DNA of 64,000 nucleotides from an uncultured Bacillota bacterium (lineage in GTDB: Bacteria > Bacillota > Clostridia > Lachnospirales > Lachnospiraceae): positions 1 through 64,000 of the forward strand of contig CATWQE010000010.1 of assembly GCA_958352855.1 (NCBI GenBank). Reading direction: 5' to 3'. A program made the position numbers and the translations under genes. Shown here in pieces: positions 51,715 through 60,594 of this stretch. The notes beneath the pieces were generated by a model. It did not search any database. It was not told where the DNA came from and saw nothing but the letters and a program-made list of their open reading frames with translations. The first letter of the stretch is position 1. The number at the start of each line of letters is the position of its first letter.

Positions 51715-52632
51715 ATGGAAAATGTATATAAAATCTTAAACTCAGATAATGTTTTTCTCCCAAAAGAAATTTGTTATTTAAACTTCAAACATTTTTTTAT
51801 GGAATATCACCAACACAGCGAAGGTTCTATAGAATTGAACTATATTGTGGATGGTGATTGTATGTATGACATAGATGGTAAGATTTTTAACTTAACAAAG
51901 CGCAGTCTGATTCTCGTAAACGGAAATGTCCCTCACAGAGTTCTAATCTCTACAGGATGTATTCTCATGAGTATTAATTGTACACAAGAATCCATGCACC
52001 CTTGTTTTGGAACTATAAAAGATTTGCTTTCCGCTTATCCTGAACTAAGTGATATATTTGAACACCTTACTTCGGGAATTCATCTGAACAATGCAAAACT
52101 ACTCTATCCTCTTTTACAATGCATTTGTAATGTATATGACAATCCAAAAGAATCCAATCCTATGCTCCGCTCTGGTCTTTCCTTTGTCGAAAGTAATGAT
52201 GCCGACTATAAAAGAGACTTTCCTTATTTAAACCTTCTGGTAAATAAAGCTCTTATTGATATCAGCAAACTCTATACCAATGCAGAACCTTCCGTTGTCA
52301 GCCTTTATGTGGAAAAAATAAAGCATTTTATTTCTTATCATTTTTTTGAAATCACCAGTATAGATCAGATTGCAGAACACATTGCTTTAAACAAAATTTA
52401 TATGCAAAAAATTTTCAAGCAAGAAACAGGTATGACTCTATGGAGTTATCTTACAAAATTCCGTATGCAAAAGGCTGTACATTACCTTTCTTTTACTAAT
52501 ATTCCTATTGGTGATATTGATGAAATGCTGGGGATTAACTCTAGACAAAACTTTTATTTATTGTTTAAGAAAGAGTATGGTATGTCACCTTCAGAATATA
52601 GAAAAAGTCATTATTCTGTTGAAAAGAAATAA
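51715..52632 (+). CDS. AraC-family regulator of the alpha-galactoside locus
   Basis: This 305-residue protein has an N-terminal cupin-like sensor (Y-H-Q-H-S-E-G-S-I-E-L-N-Y near residue 30) and a C-terminal double helix-turn-helix (about 205-300, with I-A-E-H-I-A-L-N-K-I-Y-M-Q-K-I-F-K and F-x-L-L-F-K-K-E-Y-G-M-S-P-S-E-Y-R). It is divergent from the binding-protein operon and convergent with a GH27 gene. By analogy with MsmR/RafR it probably activates both in response to alpha-galactosides. AAGGAG precedes the ATG. Confidence 0.9.
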   Translation: MENVYKILNSDNVFLPKEICYLNFKHFFMEYHQHSEGSIELNYIVDGDCMYDIDGKIFNLTKRSLILVNGNVPHRVLISTGCILMSINCTQESMHPCFGTIKDLLSAYPELSDIFEHLTSGIHLNNAKLLYPLLQCICNVYDNPKESNPMLRSGLSFVESNDADYKRDFPYLNLLVNKALIDISKLYTNAEPSVVSLYVEKIKHFISYHFFEITSIDQIAEHIALNKIYMQKIFKQETGMTLWSYLTKFRMQKAVHYLSFTNIPIGDIDEMLGINSRQNFYLLFKKEYGMSPSEYRKSHYSVEKK

Positions 52633-52647
52633 TTCTCTTTATAAAAA

Positions 52648-52685
52648 ACTGCGACAGACACTTAACTTTCCGTGTCTGTCGCAGT
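52648..52685. terminator. Strong terminator between the AraC and GH27 genes
   Basis: A perfect 14 bp stem (52648-52661 with 52672-52685) has a 10-base loop. On the minus strand it is followed by six T residues, so it ends the GH27 transcript; it may also stop the AraC transcript. Confidence 0.85.
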
Positions 52686-52689
52686 AATA

Positions 52690-53991
52690 TTATGTTAACT
52701 TATATAATTTTGCATCATGAGATTTCAAAGTAACTTCTATCTTTTCTTCTGACTCTCCCAAATCTTCTCCACTCCACATATCATATACCTGACATTTGCC
52801 TTCCAGTCCAAGCTGCTTCAAACTTACCCTAAAAGTCTCTTCCCAGTTCGTAATATTGAAAAATGCCGCATAGGTATTTCCCTCTTCATCCTCTGCCTTC
52901 CACAGAATAAAATCACCTGTGCGAAGTACCTGATGAGCATTCCTGCTCTTCTTCAAAAGCCCCAGAACTTCATCATTGGTCACCAAGGATTTCGTCCATT
53001 CATCCATATCCGTCAGCTCACATCCAAGCATCATAGGCGAACGGAAAATACACCACAGAGTAAACATGGTTCTCTGTTCTTCCTTTGAAAGTCTGGTCTG
53101 GCGGTCTGTCAATCCATGCTCACAGCCCCGTATGGAAATATGACCAACAGGCAGCATATCACAGTCAGGGTAACATCCCTGCGATACATAGGGGCTCCAA
53201 TTATTACAGCGTCTGAACATTTCCATAATATTTTCCCAGCTATCCCATAAATCATTGGTAATACGCCACATATTTGCGTGCTTGCAAAGATGTTCTGCCT
53301 TTTCTACCATAGCGGGTCCCGGTGACAGGCTAAGGACAATGGGACGCCCACACTTGTCAATGGCATTTCTCAACATTTCGATTTCATCACCGCCATATTC
53401 CAGTGTACTCTCATCCCCTGGCCTTCCATATTTCACACAGATATCGTCTACTTTAATAAAATCTACTCCCCAGGAAGCATACAGTTCTAAAATCGAATCA
53501 TAATATTCCTGTGCCCCTGGTTTCGTGGCATTCAAACCATACATATCCGTATTCCAGCAGCAAATAGAAGATGGATGTGCAACCTCTCTTGCTGTATAGT
53601 TGCTATCCTTAATCTTCACATTTTGTGCTACAGCCTGGCGTGGAATACCACGCATGATATGAATACCAAATTTCAATCCCTTGCTATGCGTATAGTCAGC
53701 AATTTCCTTAAAGCCTTTTCCATTTGCAGCAGAAGGGAAACGGTTTGGTGCAGGAATCAGTCTTCCGTATTCGTCCATACACAAATCTGCAAACTTATGA
53801 TAATGACTGGAGTCTGCTGTTGGTTCATACCACTGAATGTCGCAGACAATATATTCCCATCCATGGTCTTTTAAATGTTCTGCCATGTAGTTTATATTTT
53901 GTCTTAACTCTTGTTCTGTCACAGAAGCTCCATAGCAGTCCCAACTATTCCATCCCATAGGAGGTGTGGGTGCAAATGTATTTTTGTTCAT
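52690..53991 (-). CDS. GH27 alpha-galactosidase
   Basis: This 433-residue enzyme has the GH27 opening P-P-M-G-W-N-S-W-D-C-Y. The nucleophile is in D-F-I-K-V-D-D (Asp at about residue 182), and W-R-I-T-N-D-L-W-D-S-W carries the acid Asp. The C-terminal beta domain is about 90 residues. No signal peptide is present, so it acts inside the cell. AAGGAG lies 8 bases before ATG at 53991. Relatives act on alpha-galactosides, alpha-N-acetylgalactosaminides or beta-L-arabinopyranosides, so galactose specificity is probable, not certain. Confidence 0.9.
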   Translation of the reverse strand: MNKNTFAPTPPMGWNSWDCYGASVTEQELRQNINYMAEHLKDHGWEYIVCDIQWYEPTADSSHYHKFADLCMDEYGRLIPAPNRFPSAANGKGFKEIADYTHSKGLKFGIHIMRGIPRQAVAQNVKIKDSNYTAREVAHPSSICCWNTDMYGLNATKPGAQEYYDSILELYASWGVDFIKVDDICVKYGRPGDESTLEYGGDEIEMLRNAIDKCGRPIVLSLSPGPAMVEKAEHLCKHANMWRITNDLWDSWENIMEMFRRCNNWSPYVSQGCYPDCDMLPVGHISIRGCEHGLTDRQTRLSKEEQRTMFTLWCIFRSPMMLGCELTDMDEWTKSLVTNDEVLGLLKKSRNAHQVLRTGDFILWKAEDEEGNTYAAFFNITNWEETFRVSLKQLGLEGKCQVYDMWSGEDLGESEEKIEVTLKSHDAKLYKLT

Positions 53992-54181
53992 GTTCAACAC
54001 TCCTTATACGTTTATTATATTTACTATTATAACAAACCTTGCGTCATATGACTTTATATTTTTCTGAGAATATGCCCATAATAATACATTAATTATTGGA
54101 TATTTGCATTGCAATACTGTATTAAATCATCTAGAATAAAAAATAACAACACAAAATAATCTTGCACAAAAGGAGGTTCCT

Positions 54182-55267
54182 ATGCAGCATTCTAATCCTC
54201 TGCTGAACAATACCAGCAGCCACAAATTTATAACCATTGGTGAGATCATGCTCCGCCTGACCCCTCCAAACTATGATAAAATCCGGGTTGCCACAAACTT
54301 TGAAGCCAGTTATGGCGGAAGTGAAGCAAACATTGCACTGGCTTTGGCAAACCTGGGTGTTGACAGCACCTTTTTCACTGTTGTTCCCAATAACAGTCTT
54401 GGCAAAAGTGCAGTTCGTATGCTCCGAAGCAATGACGTCCACTGTACTCCTGTGATTCTCACTACGCCGGAGCAAACGCCCAGCCACCGCCTTGGAACTT
54501 ATTATCTGGAAGCCGGATATGGAATCCGCGCCAGCAAGGTAACCTATGACCGCAAGCACAGCGCTTTTACGGAATTTGACTTCAGCACAGTTGACCTTGC
54601 AGCTCTGTTAGACGGATTTACCTGGCTGCATTTAAGCGGTATCACTCCTGCTTTGAATCAGAACTGTCGTGATTTCATTATGAATTGCCTGAAAACAGCA
54701 AAGGAAAAAGGCATTACCGTAAGCTTTGACGGAAACTTCCGCAGTAAACTGTGGACCTGGGAAGAAGCCCGCGATTTCTGTACCGAATGTCTCCCCTATG
54801 TGGATGTACTTCTTGGCATTGAGCCTTACCATCTTTGGAAAGATGAGGACAATCACAGCAAAGGAGATGTAAAGGATGGCGTTCCGCTGCAGCCAAGCTA
54901 TGAACAGCAGGATGAGATTTTTCAGGCTTTTGTAGAACGCTATCCAAATCTTAAATGTATTGCCCGCCATGTTCGATATGCTCACAGCGGAAGCGAAAAC
55001 AGCCTGAAAGCGTTTATGTGGTATGAAAATCATACCTTTGAAAGCAAGCTGTTTACCTTTAACATCCTGGACCGCGTAGGTGGCGGTGATGCTTTTGCCA
55101 GCGGATTAATTTATGCTATGATGCATGACTACAAGCCTATGGACATGGTAAACTTTGCGGTAGCCAGCAGCGTGATCAAGCACACCATCCGCGGTGACGG
55201 AAACATCACAGACGATGTATCTACGATACGAAATCTGATGAACATGAATTATGATATTAAACGGTAA
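54182..55267 (+). CDS. PfkB-family sugar kinase, 2-keto-3-deoxygluconate kinase-like
   Basis: This 361-residue kinase has the PfkB fold: T-I-G-E-I-M-L-R-L-T-P at the start, Y-G-G-S-E-A-N-I-A-L-A-L-A-N-L-G, and the ATP-site motif D-R-V-G-G-G-D-A-F-A-S-G-L with its catalytic Asp. The opening motif and overall pattern resemble KdgK enzymes, which phosphorylate 2-keto-3-deoxygluconate in uronate breakdown. AAGGAGG precedes the ATG. It is alone between terminators, with TTGCATTGCAA at 54104-54114 in its promoter. The nearby GH4 gene could be functionally linked. Fructokinase or another sugar kinase is the alternative. Confidence 0.82.
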   Translation: MQHSNPLLNNTSSHKFITIGEIMLRLTPPNYDKIRVATNFEASYGGSEANIALALANLGVDSTFFTVVPNNSLGKSAVRMLRSNDVHCTPVILTTPEQTPSHRLGTYYLEAGYGIRASKVTYDRKHSAFTEFDFSTVDLAALLDGFTWLHLSGITPALNQNCRDFIMNCLKTAKEKGITVSFDGNFRSKLWTWEEARDFCTECLPYVDVLLGIEPYHLWKDEDNHSKGDVKDGVPLQPSYEQQDEIFQAFVERYPNLKCIARHVRYAHSGSENSLKAFMWYENHTFESKLFTFNILDRVGGGDAFASGLIYAMMHDYKPMDMVNFAVASSVIKHTIRGDGNITDDVSTIRNLMNMNYDIKR

Positions 55268-55272
55268 GGAGG

Positions 55273-55305
55273 GAAGGGAGCTGTCAGAAATGGCAGGCTC
55301 CCTTC
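55273..55305. terminator. Terminator after the PfkB kinase gene
   Basis: GAAGGGAGC (55273-55281) and GCTCCCTTC (55297-55305) form a 9 bp stem, continued inside by TGTCA/TGGCA around a GAAA tetraloop. It lies between convergent genes and probably serves both. Confidence 0.75.
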
Positions 55306-55313
55306 ATGATTGT

Positions 55314-56234
55314 TTAATGTTCCCTTCCTAAATATATCTCCTTCACCATCTTCTCCTTCTCCAGCACATACTGCGTCTCCCCGGTATCCGGCACCAGCGT
55401 CCTGGAATGAAGCTTCCGATACTTTAACGGGCTCATTTGATAATGCTTCTCAAAAGTATGGGCAAAATGCTGCCTGCTGTTATACCCAATGGCAAAGGCT
55501 ATGTCCGTAATACTTGAGGTGCTGTTTGTTAAATAAAATACAGCTCTCTCCATACGCTTTTGGTTTACATAATCAATGATTGTGCAGTGAAGAAACCTGG
55601 AGAACAAAAGCTGCAGATAGGACTTATTAATACCTGTATAGACCGCAATTTCCGGAACCTTCAAAGTTTCGCACAGGTTTTCTTCAATGTAATTGCAGGC
55701 TTTTCTAAGGTAATACATGCCTGTACACTGCTTATTTTCGTTTACGCAATAAGCCAGCTCCAGCAGCATTCTCTGAAATAAAATACTGGCAAGATAATCC
55801 TTCTGCGTGTTTTCCTTTTGTAAAAAAGTAATCAAATCCTTCAAAGCATATCCCAGGCTTCTCAAATCCTGAGATACCAGAAAAGGGCTGTTTTGTTTAC
55901 AAAACTTTTGAAAATCCTCACTGTTCTTTTGGAGAAGGGACAAATCTATCATCCCCTCCTCTTTACATCTTTGAAACTCAATATTCAAAATAGCGCAGGG
56001 ATGTCCCTCTAAAACAGACAGCTTATGAGGCACCTGCGCATCTATAAAAATAAACTGGTTCTGTCTCAGATGAATATCTTCCCCCTGACACTGCACATCA
56101 CAGGAGCCTCCTGTGACATACATAATTTCACAGCTTCCATGGGTATGGGTATGCATATGAAACTCCGGTATGGAAATGGCATAAAATGCAGAAATCATCA
56201 CATAAGCATCTTCTGTAAAAAAAATACTGCTCAC
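55314..56234 (-). CDS. AraC-family regulator beside the GH4 gene
   Basis: This 306-residue protein has an N-terminal cupin (H-M-H-T-H-T-H-G-S-C-E-I-M-Y-V and a second histidine-containing stretch P-H-K-L-S) and a C-terminal AraC domain (about 190-285, with F-A-H-T-F-E-K-H-Y-Q-M-S-P-L-K-Y-R). The start is GTG at 56234, preceded by GGGAGGGG. It is divergent from the GH4 gene and convergent with the kinase gene; both promoters contain TTGCA/TGCAA symmetry, so it may regulate the two (inference). Confidence 0.88.
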   Translation of the reverse strand: MSSIFFTEDAYVMISAFYAISIPEFHMHTHTHGSCEIMYVTGGSCDVQCQGEDIHLRQNQFIFIDAQVPHKLSVLEGHPCAILNIEFQRCKEEGMIDLSLLQKNSEDFQKFCKQNSPFLVSQDLRSLGYALKDLITFLQKENTQKDYLASILFQRMLLELAYCVNENKQCTGMYYLRKACNYIEENLCETLKVPEIAVYTGINKSYLQLLFSRFLHCTIIDYVNQKRMERAVFYLTNSTSSITDIAFAIGYNSRQHFAHTFEKHYQMSPLKYRKLHSRTLVPDTGETQYVLEKEKMVKEIYLGREH

Positions 56235-56299
56235 TTAATCCCCTCCCTGTCACACGAACATTTCTTCTTGTTTCAATGTAGCACAAAAAATTAAATGCG

Positions 56300-56367
56300 G
56301 CAATATATTGCATTATTTTCTTTCTCTGATAAAACCTTGCACATGCAAAGTTTCCATCCGCTATACT
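56300..56367 (+). promoter_or_regulatory. GH4 promoter region with two inverted repeats
   Basis: GCAATATATTGC (56300-56311) is a perfect 12 bp palindrome. Further on TTGCACATGCAA (56337-56348) is a second inverted repeat that overlaps a TTGCAC -35; the TATACT -10 (56362-56367) is 19 bases away. The overly long spacer suits an activator-dependent promoter. The divergent AraC gene is the candidate regulator. Confidence 0.5.
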
Positions 56368-56414
56368 AAAACTCACAAAAGAAACAACACTTTTTTTACA
56401 GGGAGGTTTTATTT

Positions 56415-57878
56415 ATGAGCTTTAAAATAGCATTTATCGGAGCGGGAAGCCTGGTTTTTGCCCGCACACTTTTCACAGATATTCTGTCTGTGCCGGAATT
56501 CCACAACATCGAAGTAGCATTCACAGATATTAATCCTGACAATCTGGAAAAAACCAGAGCTTTGTGCCAGCGGGATTTGGATGCTAATGGGATTCCTGTC
56601 ACCATTCAGGCTACCACTGACAGACGGGAAGCATTCAAAAATGCCCGATATATTGTCAACTGTGTCCGCGTTGGCGGTTTGGAGGCTTTTGAAACTGATA
56701 TTGAAATTCCATTAAAATACGGTGTAGACCAGTGCGTAGGCGATACCCTCTGCACAGGCGGCATTATGTATGGCCAGCGTGTCATTGCCGCTATGCTGGA
56801 TTTCTGTAAGGATATCCGGGAAGTGGCAGAACCGGGCGCCATCATGTTGAATTATTCCAACCCAAATGCCATGGCTACCTGGGCATGCAACAAATATGGA
56901 AAAGTAAAAACCATTGGTCTGTGTCATGGAGAAATTCATGGAGAAATGCAGATTGCAGAAGTTCTGGGTATTCCAAGAGAAGAACTGGATATTATCTGCG
57001 CCGGTATTAACCACCAGACCTGGTATATTTCCGTAAAGCACAATGGCGAAGACATGCTTCCCAAAATTCTTCCTGGATTTGAAGCACACGAAAAATTCCG
57101 CGACGAAGAAAAAGTCCGCATTGATATGCTGAAACGCTTTGGCTATTATTCCACAGAATCCAACGGTCACTTATCTGAATATGTTTCCTGGTACAGAAAA
57201 AGACCAGATGAAGTGATGAACTGGATTAATCTGGATAACTGGATTAACGGAGAGACAGGCGGCTATTTAAGAGTCACCAGAGAAGAACGGAACTGGTTTG
57301 AAACTGACTATCCAAAGATTCTCCAGGAGCCACCGAAAAAATTAGACGGTTCTGAGCGTGGCAAGGAACACTGCTCTTACATTATTGAATCCCTGGAAAC
57401 AGGCAGAACCTACCGGGGACACTTTAATATGATGAATGATGGCTGCATTACCAACCTTCCTGCAGAGTCTGTAGTAGAAGTTCCATGTTATGTAGATGGA
57501 AATGGCATCAGCGTGCCAAAAGTGGGTGATTTGCCTCTTGGATGCGCTGCTGTCTGCTCCCAGTCTATCTGGGTACAGAAACTGGCTGTGGAAGCTGCTG
57601 TAAGCGGCAATGTCCAGCTTTTAAAACAGGCTGCCATGATGGACCCTCTCACCGGAGCAGTATGCAACCCTCCTGAAATCTGGCAAATGATTGATGAAAT
57701 GATGGTGGCACAGGAACAGTGGCTTCCACAGTACACAGAGGGCATTGCACAGGCAAAAGAAAATCTGGCAAAAGGAAACCTCATTCCTACAAAAGAATAC
57801 AAAGGCGCCGCAAGACTTCGGGAGAAAACACCGGCAGAAGTGGCCGCTGAGCATGAAGCAAGAAAAATCACCGTATAA
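56415..57878 (+). CDS. GH4 glycosidase, alpha-galactosidase/alpha-uronidase-like
   Basis: This 487-residue NAD- and metal-dependent GH4 enzyme opens with a Rossmann motif (I-A-F-I-G-A-G-S). N-Y-S-N-P lies at about 146-150, the metal-site motif is C170-H-G-E173, and G-I-N-H-Q-T-W supplies the His ligand. The motif after Cys-His varies with substrate in GH4; C-H-S-V is typical of MelA-type alpha-galactosidases, and C-H-G-E is not. An alpha-glucoside or alpha-uronide is therefore possible, and the nearby KDG-type kinase hints at uronate. GGAGG precedes the ATG. No phosphosugar (PTS) gene is nearby, so a non-phosphorylated substrate is likely. Confidence 0.85.
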   Translation: MSFKIAFIGAGSLVFARTLFTDILSVPEFHNIEVAFTDINPDNLEKTRALCQRDLDANGIPVTIQATTDRREAFKNARYIVNCVRVGGLEAFETDIEIPLKYGVDQCVGDTLCTGGIMYGQRVIAAMLDFCKDIREVAEPGAIMLNYSNPNAMATWACNKYGKVKTIGLCHGEIHGEMQIAEVLGIPREELDIICAGINHQTWYISVKHNGEDMLPKILPGFEAHEKFRDEEKVRIDMLKRFGYYSTESNGHLSEYVSWYRKRPDEVMNWINLDNWINGETGGYLRVTREERNWFETDYPKILQEPPKKLDGSERGKEHCSYIIESLETGRTYRGHFNMMNDGCITNLPAESVVEVPCYVDGNGISVPKVGDLPLGCAAVCSQSIWVQKLAVEAAVSGNVQLLKQAAMMDPLTGAVCNPPEIWQMIDEMMVAQEQWLPQYTEGIAQAKENLAKGNLIPTKEYKGAARLREKTPAEVAAEHEARKITV

Positions 57879-57899
57879 AATCATATCTGTTTCATGACA

Positions 57900-57952
57900 A
57901 AGAGGAGAATCTCAACACATTTCTATGTGTATGAAAATTCTCCTCTTTTTTT
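57900..57952. terminator. Terminator after the GH4 gene
   Basis: An 11 bp stem (57900-57910 with 57937-57947) has an inner CACAT/ATGTG stem and is followed by a T run to 57952. It ends the GH4 transcript; the T run overlaps the stop of the convergent SGNH gene. Confidence 0.85.
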
Positions 57953-58583
57953 ACAGTTGCTCCAGAACTCCTCTTAATCTCTGATAAATCAATCGGTGAC
58001 CTGCAGCGTTAGGATGCAGTCCGTCTGGACAATATCTTTCTTTTAAAATCTCCACCTGAGGCTGAATCCCGCTTCCTGCATACAAGTCAACCAGTGGGAT
58101 GCTGTAATATTCTGCCACCTCACGTTCTGCTCTTACAAAATCCAATAATCTGCGTCCTCCACGCTCCTCTACTTCTCTGTGAAGAGGCGTCATGCCTACC
58201 AGCACTGCATCTGGATATCTCTGAATCAGACTTCTCATTAAACAATGGCAGGCTCCATAAAAGCTATAAGGTGAGCGGTCACTCATTTGCCCAAGAGGCG
58301 CATCTCCATGTCCAAAATCATTGGTTCCTCCGAAAAACACAACCAAATCTGCATCTTTATCCATTTCTTCCACTCTGGAAAGAAAATCCCGGTCATGCGC
58401 CGGATATTCTGAAGGAACAGACTGTCTTGCAATTCTGGTACCTCCAATGCCATAGCCTCTGACCTCTGCCAGATTACATTCCTGTTTTAATACATTCCAA
58501 TAAGTATCTTCCAGGTTCTCCAGTCCATGTCCTTCGGTAATACTGTCGCCTAGAAAATTTACTTTTAACCCTTCCAGTTTCAT
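57951..58583 (-). CDS. SGNH/GDSL-family hydrolase
   Basis: This 210-residue protein is a GDSL-type esterase. Block I is L-G-D-S-I-T-E-G with nucleophile Ser14, the oxyanion motif is G-G-T-N-D, and the D-G-L-H-P-N block carries the Asp and His. No signal peptide is seen from ATG 58583 (GGAG 8-9 bases upstream), so it is probably cytoplasmic. Such small esterases often remove acetyl groups from imported xylo-oligosaccharides, which would fit the glycan context (inference). Confidence 0.88.
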   Translation of the reverse strand: MKLEGLKVNFLGDSITEGHGLENLEDTYWNVLKQECNLAEVRGYGIGGTRIARQSVPSEYPAHDRDFLSRVEEMDKDADLVVFFGGTNDFGHGDAPLGQMSDRSPYSFYGACHCLMRSLIQRYPDAVLVGMTPLHREVEERGGRRLLDFVRAEREVAEYYSIPLVDLYAGSGIQPQVEILKERYCPDGLHPNAAGHRLIYQRLRGVLEQL

Positions 58584-58603
58584 GTTTTTTCTCCTTACAA
58601 TGA

Positions 58604-58657
58604 AAAAACTGCCGCACAAAGTCCCTATCCTGCATCTGGATATACTTTATGCGGCAG
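58604..58657 (-). terminator. Terminator of the flavodiiron protein gene
   Basis: CTGCCGCACAAAGT (58609-58622) pairs with ACTTTATGCGGCAG (58644-58657), with one non-Watson-Crick position. On the minus strand six T residues follow (58603-58608 region). It lies just after the flavodiiron stop. Confidence 0.85.
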
Positions 58658-58671
58658 CTTCTGCTTATTCT

Positions 58672-60465
58672 TTACTCAATGGGTTCAAAATCCGCAACAC
58701 CATGTTTGCAAAGTGGGCAGATGTAATCATCTGGAAGTACATCACCTTCGTAGATGTATCCACAAATTTTACATACAAATCCCTTCTTGCCTTCTGTCTG
58801 TGGTTTCGGTTTTACATTGTTATGATAATAAGTATAAGTCATAGTTTCCTTATCACTCATAACACGAGCCTCTGTTACTGTACAGATAAACATACCATGT
58901 GTATCCAGGTCTACATACTGTTCAACCTTCAGAGACATAAATGCGTTAATATATTTCGGAAGGAACATCAGACCATTGTCAGAACGGTAAGCCGGCCAGT
59001 TTGCAAACTTGTCCACAGTACGTCCGCTCTGGAAGCCAAAGTTCTGGAATACTTCATATGGAGCTTCTACAGAAAGACAGTTTACATTCATAATACCTGT
59101 TTTCTTAATAACATGGTGAGAATAGTTTGCTTTATTAATGTTGACAGCAATACGGTTTGGATTATCAGTAAGCTGTGTTACAGTGTTTACGATTAAACCA
59201 TTGTCTTTGGTTCCGTCGTTAGAAGTAACCACGTATAAACCATAGCCGATTTTAAACAGAGCTGTCAGGTCATTTTTGTTTGCTCTTTCCGGAGACTGGG
59301 CAATATATTCCTTGCACAGTTCTTCAGCCATTTTGTCCATCTGCTCTACGTTTTCATCGCTGAGAGAAGACATGATTGTTACCTTGTTATCAAGCCATGT
59401 AATGTTTTTGCTCTTTGCAAACATGTTCTTCATAACTTTGGCTGCTGTTGGTGACCAGGAACCATTTTCAATTAAACCGATAGTACGGTTCTGATAATTA
59501 CGTTCTACTAAGTGATCAATAAAGGTATGCATAAATGGGAAAATCTCTGCATTATAAGTAGTAGTAGCCAGCACCAGTTTTCCATAACGGAAAGCATCTG
59601 CTACTGCTTTAGACATATCATCACGAGCCAGGTCATACACTACTACTTTTGGACATCCTTTTTCCTGAAGCTTGTTTGCCAGCACTTCTACTGCTTTCTT
59701 TGTATTTCCGTAAACAGATGTATAGGCAATTACAACACCTTCATCTTCTACTGAATAAGAAGACCAAATGTTGTATTTTTCAAGATAATGTCCGAGATTT
59801 TCTTTAAGAACAGGTCCATGAAGAGGACAAATAATCTGAATATCCAGTGTTGCAGCTACTTTCAGCAGATTCTGTACCTGTTTGCCGTATTTTCCTACAA
59901 TACCAATGAAGTAACGGCGGGATTCATCATCCCAGTCTTCCTCTACGTCTAATGCGCCGAATTTTCCAAATCCGTCTGCTGCAAACAGAACTTTGTCTGT
60001 ACTGTCATAAGTAACCATAACTTCCGGCCAGTGTACCATTGGAGCAAATACAAAAGTCAGAACGTGTTTTCCAAGGGATAAGGACTGTCCATTCTCTACT
60101 TCCAGTTTCTTTCCTTCCAGGTTCATGGAACGGAAGAAGTTTTCCATCATGCAGAATGTTTTAGCATTTGCTACAACAGTGGTATCCGGATATACTTTCA
60201 TAAAGTTGTGGATATTTGCTGCATGGTCTGGTTCCATATGCTGCACAATCAGGTAATCTGGTTTTGCACCGTCTAAAACTTTCTCAATATTATCCAGCCA
60301 TTCATGAGTAAACTTTGCGTCTACGGTATCCATAACTGCAATCTTTTCATCTTTAATAACATAAGAATTATATGCCATTCCGTTAGGCACTACATACTGG
60401 CCTTCAAAAAGGTCAACCTGGTGGTCATTGACTCCGACATAAAGAATGTCATTTGTAATCTTCAT
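58672..60465 (-). CDS. Flavodiiron protein with flavin-reductase and rubredoxin domains
   Basis: This 597-residue protein reduces oxygen or nitric oxide in anaerobes. Residues 1-245 form the diiron MBL-like domain (H-M-E-P-D-H, a further H-W-P-E, and L-H-G-P). About 250-390 is flavodoxin-like (Y-T-S-V-Y-G-N-T binds FMN), about 405-550 resembles a flavin-reductase domain, and 555-597 is rubredoxin with C-K-I-C-G and C-P-L-C. The extra modules let one chain relay electrons from NAD(P)H to the diiron site (family knowledge). AAAGGAG precedes the ATG. It is monocistronic. Confidence 0.95.
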   Translation of the reverse strand: MKITNDILYVGVNDHQVDLFEGQYVVPNGMAYNSYVIKDEKIAVMDTVDAKFTHEWLDNIEKVLDGAKPDYLIVQHMEPDHAANIHNFMKVYPDTTVVANAKTFCMMENFFRSMNLEGKKLEVENGQSLSLGKHVLTFVFAPMVHWPEVMVTYDSTDKVLFAADGFGKFGALDVEEDWDDESRRYFIGIVGKYGKQVQNLLKVAATLDIQIICPLHGPVLKENLGHYLEKYNIWSSYSVEDEGVVIAYTSVYGNTKKAVEVLANKLQEKGCPKVVVYDLARDDMSKAVADAFRYGKLVLATTTYNAEIFPFMHTFIDHLVERNYQNRTIGLIENGSWSPTAAKVMKNMFAKSKNITWLDNKVTIMSSLSDENVEQMDKMAEELCKEYIAQSPERANKNDLTALFKIGYGLYVVTSNDGTKDNGLIVNTVTQLTDNPNRIAVNINKANYSHHVIKKTGIMNVNCLSVEAPYEVFQNFGFQSGRTVDKFANWPAYRSDNGLMFLPKYINAFMSLKVEQYVDLDTHGMFICTVTEARVMSDKETMTYTYYHNNVKPKPQTEGKKGFVCKICGYIYEGDVLPDDYICPLCKHGVADFEPIE

Positions 60466-60505
60466 GGTTCTACTCTCCTTTTTCTTTACTGATCCAACGT
60501 TATAT

Positions 60506-60560
60506 ATTATACCATATTTGTCCAGTTTTTACAATGGTAATTTTCATTCTTCTGAAAATT
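60506..60560 (-). promoter_or_regulatory. Flavodiiron gene promoter with upstream palindrome
   Basis: On the minus strand TTGTAA (60529-60534) and TATAAT (60506-60511, extended by TGG) are 17 bases apart. Just upstream of the -35, AATTTTCA (60539-60546) and TGAAAATT (60553-60560) form a perfect 8-6-8 inverted repeat. It could bind a redox regulator or, less likely, end the kinase transcript. Confidence 0.65.
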
Positions 60561-60594
60561 TATATTCTTCTTAATTTTATAAACCTATTATGAA

